A DNA stretch of 64,000 nt from NCBI RefSeq assembly GCF_014196425.1, contig NZ_JACIDR010000004.1:288532-352531 (forward strand), written 5' to 3'. Below are positions 44,454-52,240 of the stretch, piece by piece (position 1 is the first letter of the stretch; the number at the start of each line of letters is the position of its first letter). The notes under the pieces are model-generated. The model was not told where the DNA came from, searched no databases, and saw only the letters and a list, made by a program, of their open reading frames with translations. Position numbers and translations under genes: made by a program. Source of the DNA: Hansschlegelia beijingensis (GTDB lineage Bacteria; Pseudomonadota; Alphaproteobacteria; Rhizobiales; Methylopilaceae).

Positions 44454-45968
44454 TCAGGCCGCCAGATAGGCGTGGCCGGCGCGCAGCACCGTCTGGTCGT
44501 CGAACGACCGCCCGGTGAACATCAGCCCCACCGGTAGTCCCGAGACGTCGCGGCACGGCACCGAGATCGAGGGGTGGCCGGTCAGGTCGAAGGCCGCCGT
44601 GTTGCAGACCATGTTGAGCGCCTGCGCGATGTGCTCCTCGCGGTTTGCTTCCGGGAGCGGCGGAATCTCGTGCGCCGTCTGCGGCGTGGTCGGCATCACC
44701 ACGAGGTCATAGGTCTCGAACACCTTGTCGTAGACCCGCGTGAGCTGGCGGGCGAGATTCTGCGCGCGGCCGTAGAACACGCCATGGTACTGCGCGCTCA
44801 TATACTCCGACATCACCACGCCAAGCTTGGCGGTCGGCGAGAAGTCGCCGCCATTGGTCTTGATGCCGCGGTTCATGGCGGACATCAGCCGGGTGTTGTA
44901 CCAGCCCTTGGTGCCGTAGGCGTTGAGCCCCTGGTAGAAGGTCGCGATGCCGCCCTCGATCGCGATGCTGTTCCAGATCGCCGGCACGCGCGCGTGTTCG
45001 GGGACCGAGATCTCCTCGACCGTGGCGCCCATCTTCTCGAGATATCTGACGGCCTCGCGCACCGCCTTGTCGACTTCCTTCATCGACCAGGGCGTGCCGA
45101 AGCCTTCCTTCACCACCCCGATCCGCAGGCCCTTGATCGAGCCCGTCAGCCCGGCCGCGTAGTCGACCTTCTCGATCGCGCTCGGCTGGCGCATGTCGCG
45201 CGCGGTGTCGTCGACGCCGGCGATCACGGTCAGCAGCAGCGCCGCGTCCTCCACGGTCTTCGCCATCGGGCCGACATGGTCGATGGTGGGGTCGAACCCG
45301 GCGATGCCCGTATAGGGCACCAGGCCGTGGGTCGGCTTGTGGCCGACGATGCCGGACCATGAAGAGGGAATCCGGATCGAGCCGCCCTGGTCGCCGCCGA
45401 GCGAGATGTCGACCTGGCCGCTCGCCACCGCCGTCGCCGAGCCGCAGGACGAGCCGCCCGCGACATGCTTCTGGTTCACGGGGTTGAGCCCCGCGCCATA
45501 GGCGCTGGTGTGGCCGCCGCCCGAGAACGCGAAGTCGTCCGTGTTCAGCATCGCGGTGATGTGGCCGCCGGCCTCCAGGATGCGCGTCACCACGGTGGCG
45601 TCTGCGTCCGGGATGAAATCGTAGAGCAGCCGCGAGCCGCAGCTCGTGGGGATGCCGGCGACGCAGATCGTGTCCTTGATGCCGATCGACTTGCCCGACA
45701 GGGGGCCGGTCGCCGCGACGGCGCGCACGTCGCATGTCCGCACGACGCCGTTCAGCGGGTCCTCTTCGGGGGAGGGGCGGACGCCGGGGATGCGGACGGC
45801 GGGAACCACCGGTCGGAGGGGCTCCGGCGTCTGGTCGAGCTCGTCGTAGAGCTCGAGATTGGCAGCGACCATCTTCTCCATGACGTCGAGCTCGGCGTCG
45901 GTCAGCCGGATGTGCGAGCGCGCGCTGATCGCGCGGATGTCGTCTCGGGACGGCCGCCGCAGGGTCAT
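44454..45968 (-). CDS. Amidase-signature family amidase
   Basis: The 504-aa hydrolase has the AS-family Ser-cisSer-Lys triad: Lys in SIGIKDTICVAG, Ser in GGSSCGSATAVASG and the nucleophile Ser in GGDQGGSIRIPSS. The protein lacks a signal peptide and should act in the cytoplasm on a small amide. The frame is open far upstream (to 46970) because of GC bias, but MTLRRPSRDDIRAISARSHI at 45968 is the plausible start. It is divergent from a LysR gene, which may regulate it. Confidence 0.92.
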   Translation of the reverse strand: MTLRRPSRDDIRAISARSHIRLTDAELDVMEKMVAANLELYDELDQTPEPLRPVVPAVRIPGVRPSPEEDPLNGVVRTCDVRAVAATGPLSGKSIGIKDTICVAGIPTSCGSRLLYDFIPDADATVVTRILEAGGHITAMLNTDDFAFSGGGHTSAYGAGLNPVNQKHVAGGSSCGSATAVASGQVDISLGGDQGGSIRIPSSWSGIVGHKPTHGLVPYTGIAGFDPTIDHVGPMAKTVEDAALLLTVIAGVDDTARDMRQPSAIEKVDYAAGLTGSIKGLRIGVVKEGFGTPWSMKEVDKAVREAVRYLEKMGATVEEISVPEHARVPAIWNSIAIEGGIATFYQGLNAYGTKGWYNTRLMSAMNRGIKTNGGDFSPTAKLGVVMSEYMSAQYHGVFYGRAQNLARQLTRVYDKVFETYDLVVMPTTPQTAHEIPPLPEANREEHIAQALNMVCNTAAFDLTGHPSISVPCRDVSGLPVGLMFTGRSFDDQTVLRAGHAYLAA

Positions 45969-46095
45969 GGATCGGTCCTCTCGTACTGCGCGATGGGCAA
46001 GGCTGGGGGGCCGGGCGCGCGGGCCACGACCGGGATGCGCCCGGATGGTCGTCGAGCTTTCGCAATGCAACAAATGAATTATTGAGCTACAAAAC

Positions 46096-46110
46096 ATGGC
46101 GTTTCGCCAT
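46096..46110. promoter_or_regulatory. Perfect palindrome ahead of the LysR gene
   Basis: ATGGCG-TTT-CGCCAT lies 15 bp upstream of the LysR ATG in the divergent spacer with the amidase gene. It has the dyad form and location of an autoregulatory LysR-type site, though it lacks the classical T-N11-A. Chance cannot be excluded. Confidence 0.35.
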
Positions 46111-46124
46111 GAACGGGGCTGGCG

Positions 46125-47054
46125 ATGTTCGATCCGGATCTGCTGCGCGTGTTCGTGGCCGTCGCCGAATGCGGCGGCTTCAGCCGCGCCGCCGAACGGC
46201 TGAACTCGACGCAGTCCACCGTCAGCCACCAGATCAAGCGGCTCGAGCAGAAGGCCGGGCGGGTCTTCCTCAACCGGACCACCCGCACGCTGTCGCTCAC
46301 CGAGGACGGCGAGATCCTGATCGGCTATGCGCGGCGCTTCCTGGCCCTGATCGAGGACGCGACCGAGCATCTCGGCTCGCCGCGGCTCGGCGGCGCGCTG
46401 CGCTTCGGCGCCTCGGAGGATTTCGCGGGACAGTGCCTGCCGGAGGTCCTCGGCCGGTTCCGCCGCATCCATCCGGACGTGCGCCTCAGCGCGGAGATCG
46501 GCGTCAGCCGCGCGCTGGTGGAGCGGCTCGGCGCCGGCGATCTGGACCTCGTGCTCGGCAAGCGGGCGGTGGGCGAGCTGGGCGGCGAACTGGTGTTCCG
46601 CGACGGGCTGGTCTGGGCGGCCGCGCCCGATCTCAGGCTCGACGCCCGCGCGCCGGTCCCGCTCGCGCTGTTTCCGCAGCCCTGCGCCTACCGGGCGGCC
46701 GCGCTCGGCGCCCTCGAAAGCGCGGGCCGGGCCTGGGATGTGGTCTACGCTTGCCCGAGCCTCGCCGGCGTGCAGGCGGCGGCCCGTTCCGGGCTCGCCG
46801 TGGCGCCTCTGGCGGAGAGCTTTCTCGGTCCGGGGCTCGTGCGGGCCGATGTAGCCGCGGCGCTGCCCAGGCTGCCGGACGTCGAATTCGCGCTCTACAG
46901 CTCCGGCCGGAGACAGATCGCCCCCGCCGCCAAGGCTTTCGGCGACCTGTGCCGCGCATGGTTCGCGCAACGTCCGGGCGGCGACGGCCTCGGCCGCCCG
47001 GAGCTTCTGATGTGGCGCAACCCCGCCGCGCGGGCGCGCGCCGGCCTCGGTTGA
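46125..47054 (+). CDS. LysR family transcriptional regulator
   Basis: The 309-aa regulator has the LysR winged-helix (MFDPDLLRVFVAVAECGGFS, RAAERLNSTQSTVSHQIKRL, NRTTRTLSLTEDGE) and a two-lobe effector domain. It is divergent from the amidase gene across 156 bp, so the amidase is its likely target; the inducer is unknown. No oddity in sequence or length. Confidence 0.95.
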   Translation: MFDPDLLRVFVAVAECGGFSRAAERLNSTQSTVSHQIKRLEQKAGRVFLNRTTRTLSLTEDGEILIGYARRFLALIEDATEHLGSPRLGGALRFGASEDFAGQCLPEVLGRFRRIHPDVRLSAEIGVSRALVERLGAGDLDLVLGKRAVGELGGELVFRDGLVWAAAPDLRLDARAPVPLALFPQPCAYRAAALGALESAGRAWDVVYACPSLAGVQAAARSGLAVAPLAESFLGPGLVRADVAAALPRLPDVEFALYSSGRRQIAPAAKAFGDLCRAWFAQRPGGDGLGRPELLMWRNPAARARAGLG

Positions 47055-47060
47055 GGCGGC

Positions 47061-48563
47061 TCAGGCGGGCGCCGGCGCGCCGACCGCGCCGCGCCCACGC
47101 TTCTCCTCGATGGCTGCGAAAAGCGCCTCGACGCGGCGCCGCTCCTCCGCCGACTGCGGGATGAGGAACGCGCAGGCGAGGTAGACGAGCAGGTTCGCCG
47201 CAAGCCCGAAGCAGCCCGACGTCAGGCCATAGCCGAAGGGCAGGGCGCCCCCATAGGCGAGCTCCAGACCCACCGCCACCGCGAACCCGGCCACCATCCC
47301 GGCGAGCGCGCCCTGCTTGTTGCCGCGCTTCCAGAAGATGCCGAGGAACTGCGGCACCGCGAGCTGGATGATGCCCTGGTAGGCGAGCACCGCGAGCGAG
47401 AACAGCGCGGGCAGTTCGAGGCAGGCGAGCCACGAGGCCAGCAGGGTGATGATCAGCATCCCCACCTTGGCGACCACGATCATCGCCTTCTGGTCGAGCT
47501 CGACATAGTTGCCGACGAGGTCGTTGGCGAGCTGCGCCCCATAGGCCTGGATGTTGCCGTCGGTGTGGCCCATCGAGGCGGCGAGCAGGACCACGCCGGC
47601 GAGTCCCAGCAGCACCACCCCGCCGGCCTGCTGCGAGATCGTGAACCAGACGTCGTCGGGCTTCGCCACCGCCTCGGGGACCTGCGACGCCAGCATCCCG
47701 AAGATCAGCAGCGCAGCGCCGAACAGGAAGGTCAGCGGGGTCGCGATCGCGGCCGACTTCTTGAGGCTCTCGACGCCGTCTGCGGTGAACAGCCGGACGA
47801 AGATGTACGGCCAGCACCAGCCTCCGAGCGCGCCGGTGAAGATCAGCGCGAAAATATAGAGCGGGCCCTCGGCCGAGCCGAAGCTCGGGATCGCGTACAT
47901 CCGCGGGTCGAGGCCCTGCAGCGAGCTGCCCTTCACGACCATCAGCCAGACGATCAGTCCCGCCAGCATCAGCCCGCCGCCCACATAGGCGACCATGCCC
48001 TGGACATAGTCCGAGATCACGACGCCGCGCATGCCCATGCGGACCGTCCAGATCTGGCGCACCGCGATCACCAGCACGCCCACGACCACGGCGGCGCCGA
48101 AGGACAGCCGACCGAGCGACATCGCCTGGAACAGGTTGCCGAGCGCCTGCATCCCCAGCACCAGCCACGGCAGTCCCGAGACGAGTCCGATCACCGCCGC
48201 GATCGAGCGGATGTGGCGCGAGCCGTAGCGCAGCGCGAACAGATCGGGCTGGGTCTTGAGGTCGTAGGCCTTGCCCCACAGCCAGACCGGGCGCGCCAGC
48301 ACGTAGAGCAGCACGACCGTCAGCAGGCTGTAGGACAGCACGTAGAACGACATGACCCCGCTGGTGACCGACAGGGCGCCGAACGCGGTGAACATCGAAC
48401 CCGGATACCAGGTGTTCAGGAACGACATCGCCTGGTAGCGCGCCCCGAAGGAGCGGCCGCCGACCGCGTAGTCCGCGAAGGAGCGGTCGTAGACGCGGTT
48501 CCTCTGGAGCACCCAGACCACATAGGCGAAGAACAGGGCGAGCAGGCCGAAGGTGACGATCAT
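47061..48563 (-). CDS. Sodium:solute symporter (SSS family)
   Basis: The 500-aa membrane transporter has about 13 helices with the SSS features AVGGRSFGARYQAMSFLNTW, KTQPDLFALRYGSRHIRSIA and GGVVLLGLAGVVLLAASMGH. It imports a small solute with sodium. The ATG at 48563 overlaps the stop of the small upstream gene (ATGA). The pairing of SSS transporter with a small two-helix protein is common; the substrate (perhaps an organic acid or amide-derived compound) is not deducible. Confidence 0.9.
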   Translation of the reverse strand: MIVTFGLLALFFAYVVWVLQRNRVYDRSFADYAVGGRSFGARYQAMSFLNTWYPGSMFTAFGALSVTSGVMSFYVLSYSLLTVVLLYVLARPVWLWGKAYDLKTQPDLFALRYGSRHIRSIAAVIGLVSGLPWLVLGMQALGNLFQAMSLGRLSFGAAVVVGVLVIAVRQIWTVRMGMRGVVISDYVQGMVAYVGGGLMLAGLIVWLMVVKGSSLQGLDPRMYAIPSFGSAEGPLYIFALIFTGALGGWCWPYIFVRLFTADGVESLKKSAAIATPLTFLFGAALLIFGMLASQVPEAVAKPDDVWFTISQQAGGVVLLGLAGVVLLAASMGHTDGNIQAYGAQLANDLVGNYVELDQKAMIVVAKVGMLIITLLASWLACLELPALFSLAVLAYQGIIQLAVPQFLGIFWKRGNKQGALAGMVAGFAVAVGLELAYGGALPFGYGLTSGCFGLAANLLVYLACAFLIPQSAEERRRVEALFAAIEEKRGRGAVGAPAPA

Positions 48564-48796
48564 GCCGCCTGCTCTCCGTCGCGCGCGCCGCTCCAATAGG
48601 CGAACACCACGCTGGCCGAGATGCAGGCGCTCACCGCCACGAAATAGAACAGCGCCGCCGGGAGCCCGAGGATCGGCGCGACCTCGCCGTCCGCCGCCCA
48701 GTAGAGCGGCGGCGCCAGCGCGACGACCGCGTCGATCAGGAACCAGACGCGAACGATCCGTTCGCGCAGCGGAACAGGCGCGCCTCCAGCGCTCAT
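48560..48796 (-). CDS. Small membrane protein partner of the SSS symporter (DUF3311-like)
   Basis: The 78-aa protein has two hydrophobic helices (VWFLIDAVVALAPPLYWAAD; LPAALFYFVAVSACISASVV) and overlaps the symporter gene by 4 bp. It resembles the small DUF3311-type proteins encoded with SSS transporters and probably stabilises or assists the carrier. The family name is assigned from context and topology rather than a diagnostic motif. Confidence 0.7.
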   Translation of the reverse strand: MSAGGAPVPLRERIVRVWFLIDAVVALAPPLYWAADGEVAPILGLPAALFYFVAVSACISASVVFAYWSGARDGEQAA

Positions 48797-48817
48797 GTCG
48801 TCTCCCCCGTTTTTTAT

Positions 48818-49264
48818 CTAGCTGAGGACGTTCTGCAGCTTGTCGAAGCAGGTCGGCCAGTCGCCCCGATAGGCCTCCCGCACGTCCGGGCGCGCGAGGC
48901 GCCGGTGCGTGAGCGTGAGCTCGCAGCCCGCCCCGTCGAGCGGCTTCAGCTCGACGCAGAGCTCGGTCTCGACGCCCGGCAGGAGATCGAGCGGCCCTTC
49001 ATAGACCCAGCTCTGCACCAGCCGCCGCCCCGGCACGATCTCGCGGTAGCGGCCGGTGATCAGATGGCGGGCGCCGTTCGGGGCGCGCGTCTCCAGCATG
49101 AAGGCGCCGCCCACGCGCAGGTCGGTCTCCGAGCGCTCGACCACGTTCGGACCGGGCGCGAGCCAGCGCCGGATCAGGTCCGGTTCGGTCCAGGCCCGAA
49201 AGGCCTCTTCGCAAGAGGATGGCAACACGCGCGTCAGCACGACCGGCGGGTCAGCGTTCGTCAT
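48818..49264 (-). CDS. SRPBCC/AHSA1-type protein
   Basis: The 148-aa protein has the START-like SRPBCC fold (VVLTRVLPSSCEEAFRAWTE, PDLIRRWLAPGP, RYREIVPGRRLVQSW). It is encoded directly after an ArsR-type regulator with nearly abutting ends. The ArsR-plus-AHSA1 pair is a widespread two-gene module whose ligand is unknown. A TTG six bases upstream (49270) is an alternative start. Confidence 0.88.
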   Translation of the reverse strand: MTNADPPVVLTRVLPSSCEEAFRAWTEPDLIRRWLAPGPNVVERSETDLRVGGAFMLETRAPNGARHLITGRYREIVPGRRLVQSWVYEGPLDLLPGVETELCVELKPLDGAGCELTLTHRRLARPDVREAYRGDWPTCFDKLQNVLS

Positions 49265-49266
49265 TC

Positions 49267-49608
49267 TCAACTTTCGGGTCGCGAGGTTTGGCGCAACAGG
49301 CTGTCGAGGGCGTCGAGCCGGTCGCTCCAGAACCCCTCATAGGCCCGCACGAAGGCAGCGGCCTCCTTCAGCGGGCGCGCGTCGAGCGAGCAGAAATGCG
49401 CGCGGCCCTGAACCCTGCGGCGCAGCAGGCCGGCGCGCTCCAGGACCTTCACATGCTTCACGGCGGCGTTGAGCGACATCTCGAACGGCCGGGCGAGCTC
49501 CCCGACGGTGTGCTCGCCCGAGGCCAAGCGCGCGATCATGGCCCGACGGGTGGTGTCCGCCAGGGCGTGAAACACCTCGTCCAGGTTCGTGTGCCGATCG
49601 TCAACCAT
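49267..49608 (-). CDS. ArsR family transcriptional regulator
   Basis: The 113-aa regulator has the ArsR winged helix (DEVFHALADTTRRAMIARLA, FEMSLNAAVKHVKVLERAGL). Metal-binding cysteine pairs are absent, as in the AHSA1-linked subgroup. The start at 49608 (MVDDRHTNLDEVFHALADTT) is preferred over a 12-residue longer frame. It precedes the SRPBCC gene and probably represses its own operon. Confidence 0.93.
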   Translation of the reverse strand: MVDDRHTNLDEVFHALADTTRRAMIARLASGEHTVGELARPFEMSLNAAVKHVKVLERAGLLRRRVQGRAHFCSLDARPLKEAAAFVRAYEGFWSDRLDALDSLLRQTSRPES

Positions 49609-49669
49609 CCGGTTTATAATGCGGCGCGCCCAGGCGCCTCGCAAGACGACTTTGGGCGGGCGGGCCGGC

Positions 49670-50563
49670 TCAGCCGCCCGGGCGGCCGGGAGCGGCGAGG
49701 CGCTGGCGGAGGGGCTCGACGAGGGTCGCGGACAGGATCAGCGCGCATCCGAGAAGTTCGCGCGGGCCGAACGGGTCGTCCGCCAGGATCGCGGACGAGG
49801 CGAACGCGATGCCGACCTCGCACATCAGCAGCAGCATCAGCCGGGTCGGCGCGAGGCGCGCCGCGCCCCACAGGGTGAGCAGGTTCATCGGCAGGAACAG
49901 CAGCGTGCCGAGCGCCGCGGCTGGCAGGAAGGTCTCAGTCAGGCTGTCGGGCGCGGCGAGCGCGCGTTGCAGGCCGTCCGCGTTGAACAGCGCGCCGGCG
50001 AGCCAGGCCGAGAGCGTCGAGGCGACCGCCCAGGACCAGGTGCAGGCGAGGGCGCCCGGCTCCGGTCGACGGTGAATCAGGAAGGACGACAGCGCGAAAA
50101 GCGCGCCGGCCGCCAGTGCGAAGAGATCGCCGAGATTGATCCCGCCGCCTCCGCCGCCGCCCGGCCCGAGGATCACCAGTAGGCCGGCGAAGCCGAGCGC
50201 GAGCTCGAGGCCGCGCGTCAGGCCGATCGGCCTGCGGAGGGCGACGAACTCGATCAGCGTGGTCCAGGCCGGCGCGAGATAGAACAGCAGGGTGGCGCGC
50301 GCGACGGTCGTGGTCGTGACGCCGAGATAGTAGCAGGTCATCGCGACGCCGCCGGTCAGCCCGATCCAGCCGAGCGCGCGCCAGTGGCCGGCGAGCCGAT
50401 TTCGCGCGCGCCAGATCAGGGGGCCGAGCGCGAGCGACAGCACGCCGAACATCACCACCACGGCCCAGTCGGGGTCGAGCCCGCGCTCCTGCAGGACGCG
50501 CATCGGGTACCAGGCGGTTCCCCAGAACAGCGTCGACAACGCCACCGCGAGCGTGGGCGACAT
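49670..50563 (-). CDS. EamA/DMT family transporter 1
   Basis: The 297-aa protein has ten predicted helices in two EamA repeats (AVALSTLFWGTAWYPMRVLQ at the start; LGDLFALAAGALFALSSFLI in the second half). EamA proteins export amino acids or other small metabolites. The start could be 50581, but AGAGGA would then lie too close; 50563 has GGA at better spacing. It is divergent from the second EamA gene. Confidence 0.88.
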   Translation of the reverse strand: MSPTLAVALSTLFWGTAWYPMRVLQERGLDPDWAVVVMFGVLSLALGPLIWRARNRLAGHWRALGWIGLTGGVAMTCYYLGVTTTTVARATLLFYLAPAWTTLIEFVALRRPIGLTRGLELALGFAGLLVILGPGGGGGGGINLGDLFALAAGALFALSSFLIHRRPEPGALACTWSWAVASTLSAWLAGALFNADGLQRALAAPDSLTETFLPAAALGTLLFLPMNLLTLWGAARLAPTRLMLLLMCEVGIAFASSAILADDPFGPRELLGCALILSATLVEPLRQRLAAPGRPGG

Positions 50564-50695
50564 CAGGCGTCCGGCCCGCATTTCCTCTGATCCCGCCAAA
50601 TCCAAGGCGCGCCTCTTGGCACGCCGCCGAGCCCAAGTCGACGGGCGCGAAAGCCGCGCCGCGGCGCGGTCGGCGGCGCCCGAAAGGCCGCTCCG

Positions 50696-50707
50696 GCAAC
50701 TAATTGC
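50696..50707 (+). promoter_or_regulatory. Repeated near-palindrome GCAACTAATTGC, site 1
   Basis: GCAACTAATTGC lies 73 bp upstream of the EamA-2 start. The same 18-mer CGGCAACTAATTGCTGTC recurs upstream of the DUF971 gene, and GCAACTAATCGA occurs upstream of the ABC substrate-binding gene. The motif is a near-palindrome (GCAA-CTAA-TTGC) of a size fitting a dimeric regulator such as the Crp/Fnr protein encoded within the cluster. Confidence 0.6.
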
Positions 50708-50779
50708 TGTCCTTCGCAGGCGCAGCGCGATTGCTTGCGCGCCGTTCCGGCGGCTCTCGCGCCGGCCGGGAGGCTCCCC

Positions 50780-51754
50780 TTGCGCCACGCGGCTTTGCGC
50801 CCATCCGTCCATTCGCTCGCGCTGCCGGACGAGCGCGCCTTGATCCGCGCGGGCGTTGGGGCGGCGTGCCTGCTGGTCGCTTCGGCCAGCTGGGGCTTCA
50901 ACTGGCCGGCCATCAAGGTGATCTCGCTCGAGACGCCGCCGATGTTCGCGCGCGGGCTCGCCGCGACGGCGGCCGCCGCGCTGCTGTTAGGGCTCGCGGC
51001 GCTGCGGCGCGACCGGCTGCTGCCGGCGCCTGCGCAGTGGCGGCCGCTGGCGTGGCGGTCCTTCACCAACGTGTTCGCCTGGATGGGTTTTTCAGCGCTG
51101 TCGATCCAGTGGATACGGCCGTCCGAAGGGGCGCTGCTGGTCTACACCATGCCGCTCTGGGCGATGCTGCTGTCCTGGGCGATCGAGGGCGTCCGCCCGA
51201 CCGCCGGCGCGCTCGCCGCGCTCGCGATCGCGGCCGTCGGCGTGACGGTGATCCTCGGCGGCTCGGGTCTGGAGCTGACCGCGGCCCGGCTTCCAGGCGT
51301 GCTGTTCGCGGTCGCGGCCGCGGCGCTGTTCGGGCTCGGCGCGGTGACGGCGCGCCGGCCCCTCGCGCTGCCGGCCCTGACCGCGACCGCGTGGCAGCTC
51401 GCCCTCGGCGGGGTCGCGCTCGCGGCCGCGTCGCTCGCCTGCGAGACGCAGCCGGCCGCGCCGCTGTCCGCCGCAGGCGTGTGCGCCTGGGTCTATATGG
51501 CGCTCGGGCCGATGGCGGTCGGCTACCTCGCCTGGTTCGCCGCGGTGCGGGCGCTGCCGGCCTCGGTCGCTGCGACCGGCATGCTGATGGCGCCGCTTTG
51601 GGCGGCGGTCGGTTCCTTCCTGGTGTTGGGCGACCGTTTCACCGCCGTGGAGGCGCTGGGCTTCGCGGCGACGCTGGGCGGCGTCGCGCTCGCGCTCGCG
51701 CCCGGCCTGCGCCGGTCCGCGGCGCCTCCGCGCGCCGAGCCCGTCTCGGCCTGA
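50780..51754 (+). CDS. EamA/DMT family transporter 2
   Basis: The 324-aa exporter has ten hydrophobic helices with duplicated EamA domains (CLLVASASWGFNWPAIKVIS; GVLFAVAAAALFGLGAVTAR). It starts at a TTG at 50780 with GGGAGG 6 nt upstream; another TTG at 50735 has a weaker site. A site identical to that of the DUF971 operon precedes it, so it is probably co-regulated with the flavoprotein cluster and may export its product or a by-product (inference). It has about 20-25% alanine and no signal peptide. Confidence 0.88.
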   Translation: MRHAALRPSVHSLALPDERALIRAGVGAACLLVASASWGFNWPAIKVISLETPPMFARGLAATAAAALLLGLAALRRDRLLPAPAQWRPLAWRSFTNVFAWMGFSALSIQWIRPSEGALLVYTMPLWAMLLSWAIEGVRPTAGALAALAIAAVGVTVILGGSGLELTAARLPGVLFAVAAAALFGLGAVTARRPLALPALTATAWQLALGGVALAAASLACETQPAAPLSAAGVCAWVYMALGPMAVGYLAWFAAVRALPASVAATGMLMAPLWAAVGSFLVLGDRFTAVEALGFAATLGGVALALAPGLRRSAAPPRAEPVSA

Positions 51755-51782
51755 GGACGGCTCTGGCAATGCGCCCGGAGCG

Positions 51783-51794
51783 GCAACTAATTGC
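51783..51794 (+). promoter_or_regulatory. Repeated near-palindrome GCAACTAATTGC, site 2
   Basis: This is an exact copy of the site at 50696 with matching flanks (CGG before, TGTC after), 55 bp upstream of the DUF971 ATG. Immediately after it CTGTC-GGG-GACAG (51794-51806) forms a further small dyad. Its exact repetition in a 1.1-kb span argues for a binding site. Confidence 0.65.
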
Positions 51795-51848
51795 TGTCGG
51801 GGACAGGACTTTGCGGGTCTTTTCGAAGGACGCGAAAGGGCCTGGCAC

Positions 51849-52211
51849 ATGCAGCATCCACTCCAAGACATCGCGGCGCAGCAGCCTCCGTTCGACCCGG
51901 CCGACGCGCCCGTCGAGGCGGTGCTGGCCCGCGGCGGTCGTGCGCTGCGGATGAGCTGGGCCGACGGCTCCTCGGCCGCAGCGCCCGCCGAGACGCTCCG
52001 GCTGCGCTGCCGCTGCGCCTGGTGCACCCGGGCGCGCGTCGACGGCCGTTTCCCGGACGCCTTCGCGGACGCGGCGATCACCGCGGTGGAGCCGATGGGC
52101 GGCTACGCGGTGCACCTGACCTTCGCCGACGGCCACGACCGCGGGATCTTTCCCTGGACCTACCTCCGCAGCCTCGCCCGCGAGGCGTCGCCGCCCGCGC
52201 AGGCCGCCTGA
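51849..52211 (+). CDS. DUF971 (gamma-butyrobetaine hydroxylase N-terminal-like) protein
   Basis: The 120-aa protein is a free-standing DUF971 domain: LRMSWADGSSAAAPAETLRL, RCRCAWCTRARVDGR and a C-terminal DRGIFPWTYLRSL. The domain binds zinc or iron-sulfur partners and is often encoded near Fe-S biogenesis genes; CRCAWC supplies the metal ligands. Placed first in the operon with an iron-sulfur reductase system, it may aid cluster delivery (inference). It begins 55 bp after the repeated GCAACTAATTGC site. Confidence 0.88.
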   Translation: MQHPLQDIAAQQPPFDPADAPVEAVLARGGRALRMSWADGSSAAAPAETLRLRCRCAWCTRARVDGRFPDAFADAAITAVEPMGGYAVHLTFADGHDRGIFPWTYLRSLAREASPPAQAA

Positions 52212-52240
52212 CCCCGCATTCCAAGCGATCAACAGACGGA

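Noticed and set aside
50563..50812. Longer EamA-1 start reaching toward 50812
   Set aside because: The added residues are Arg/Ala-rich without a helix and overlap the shared promoter region with the repeated motif.
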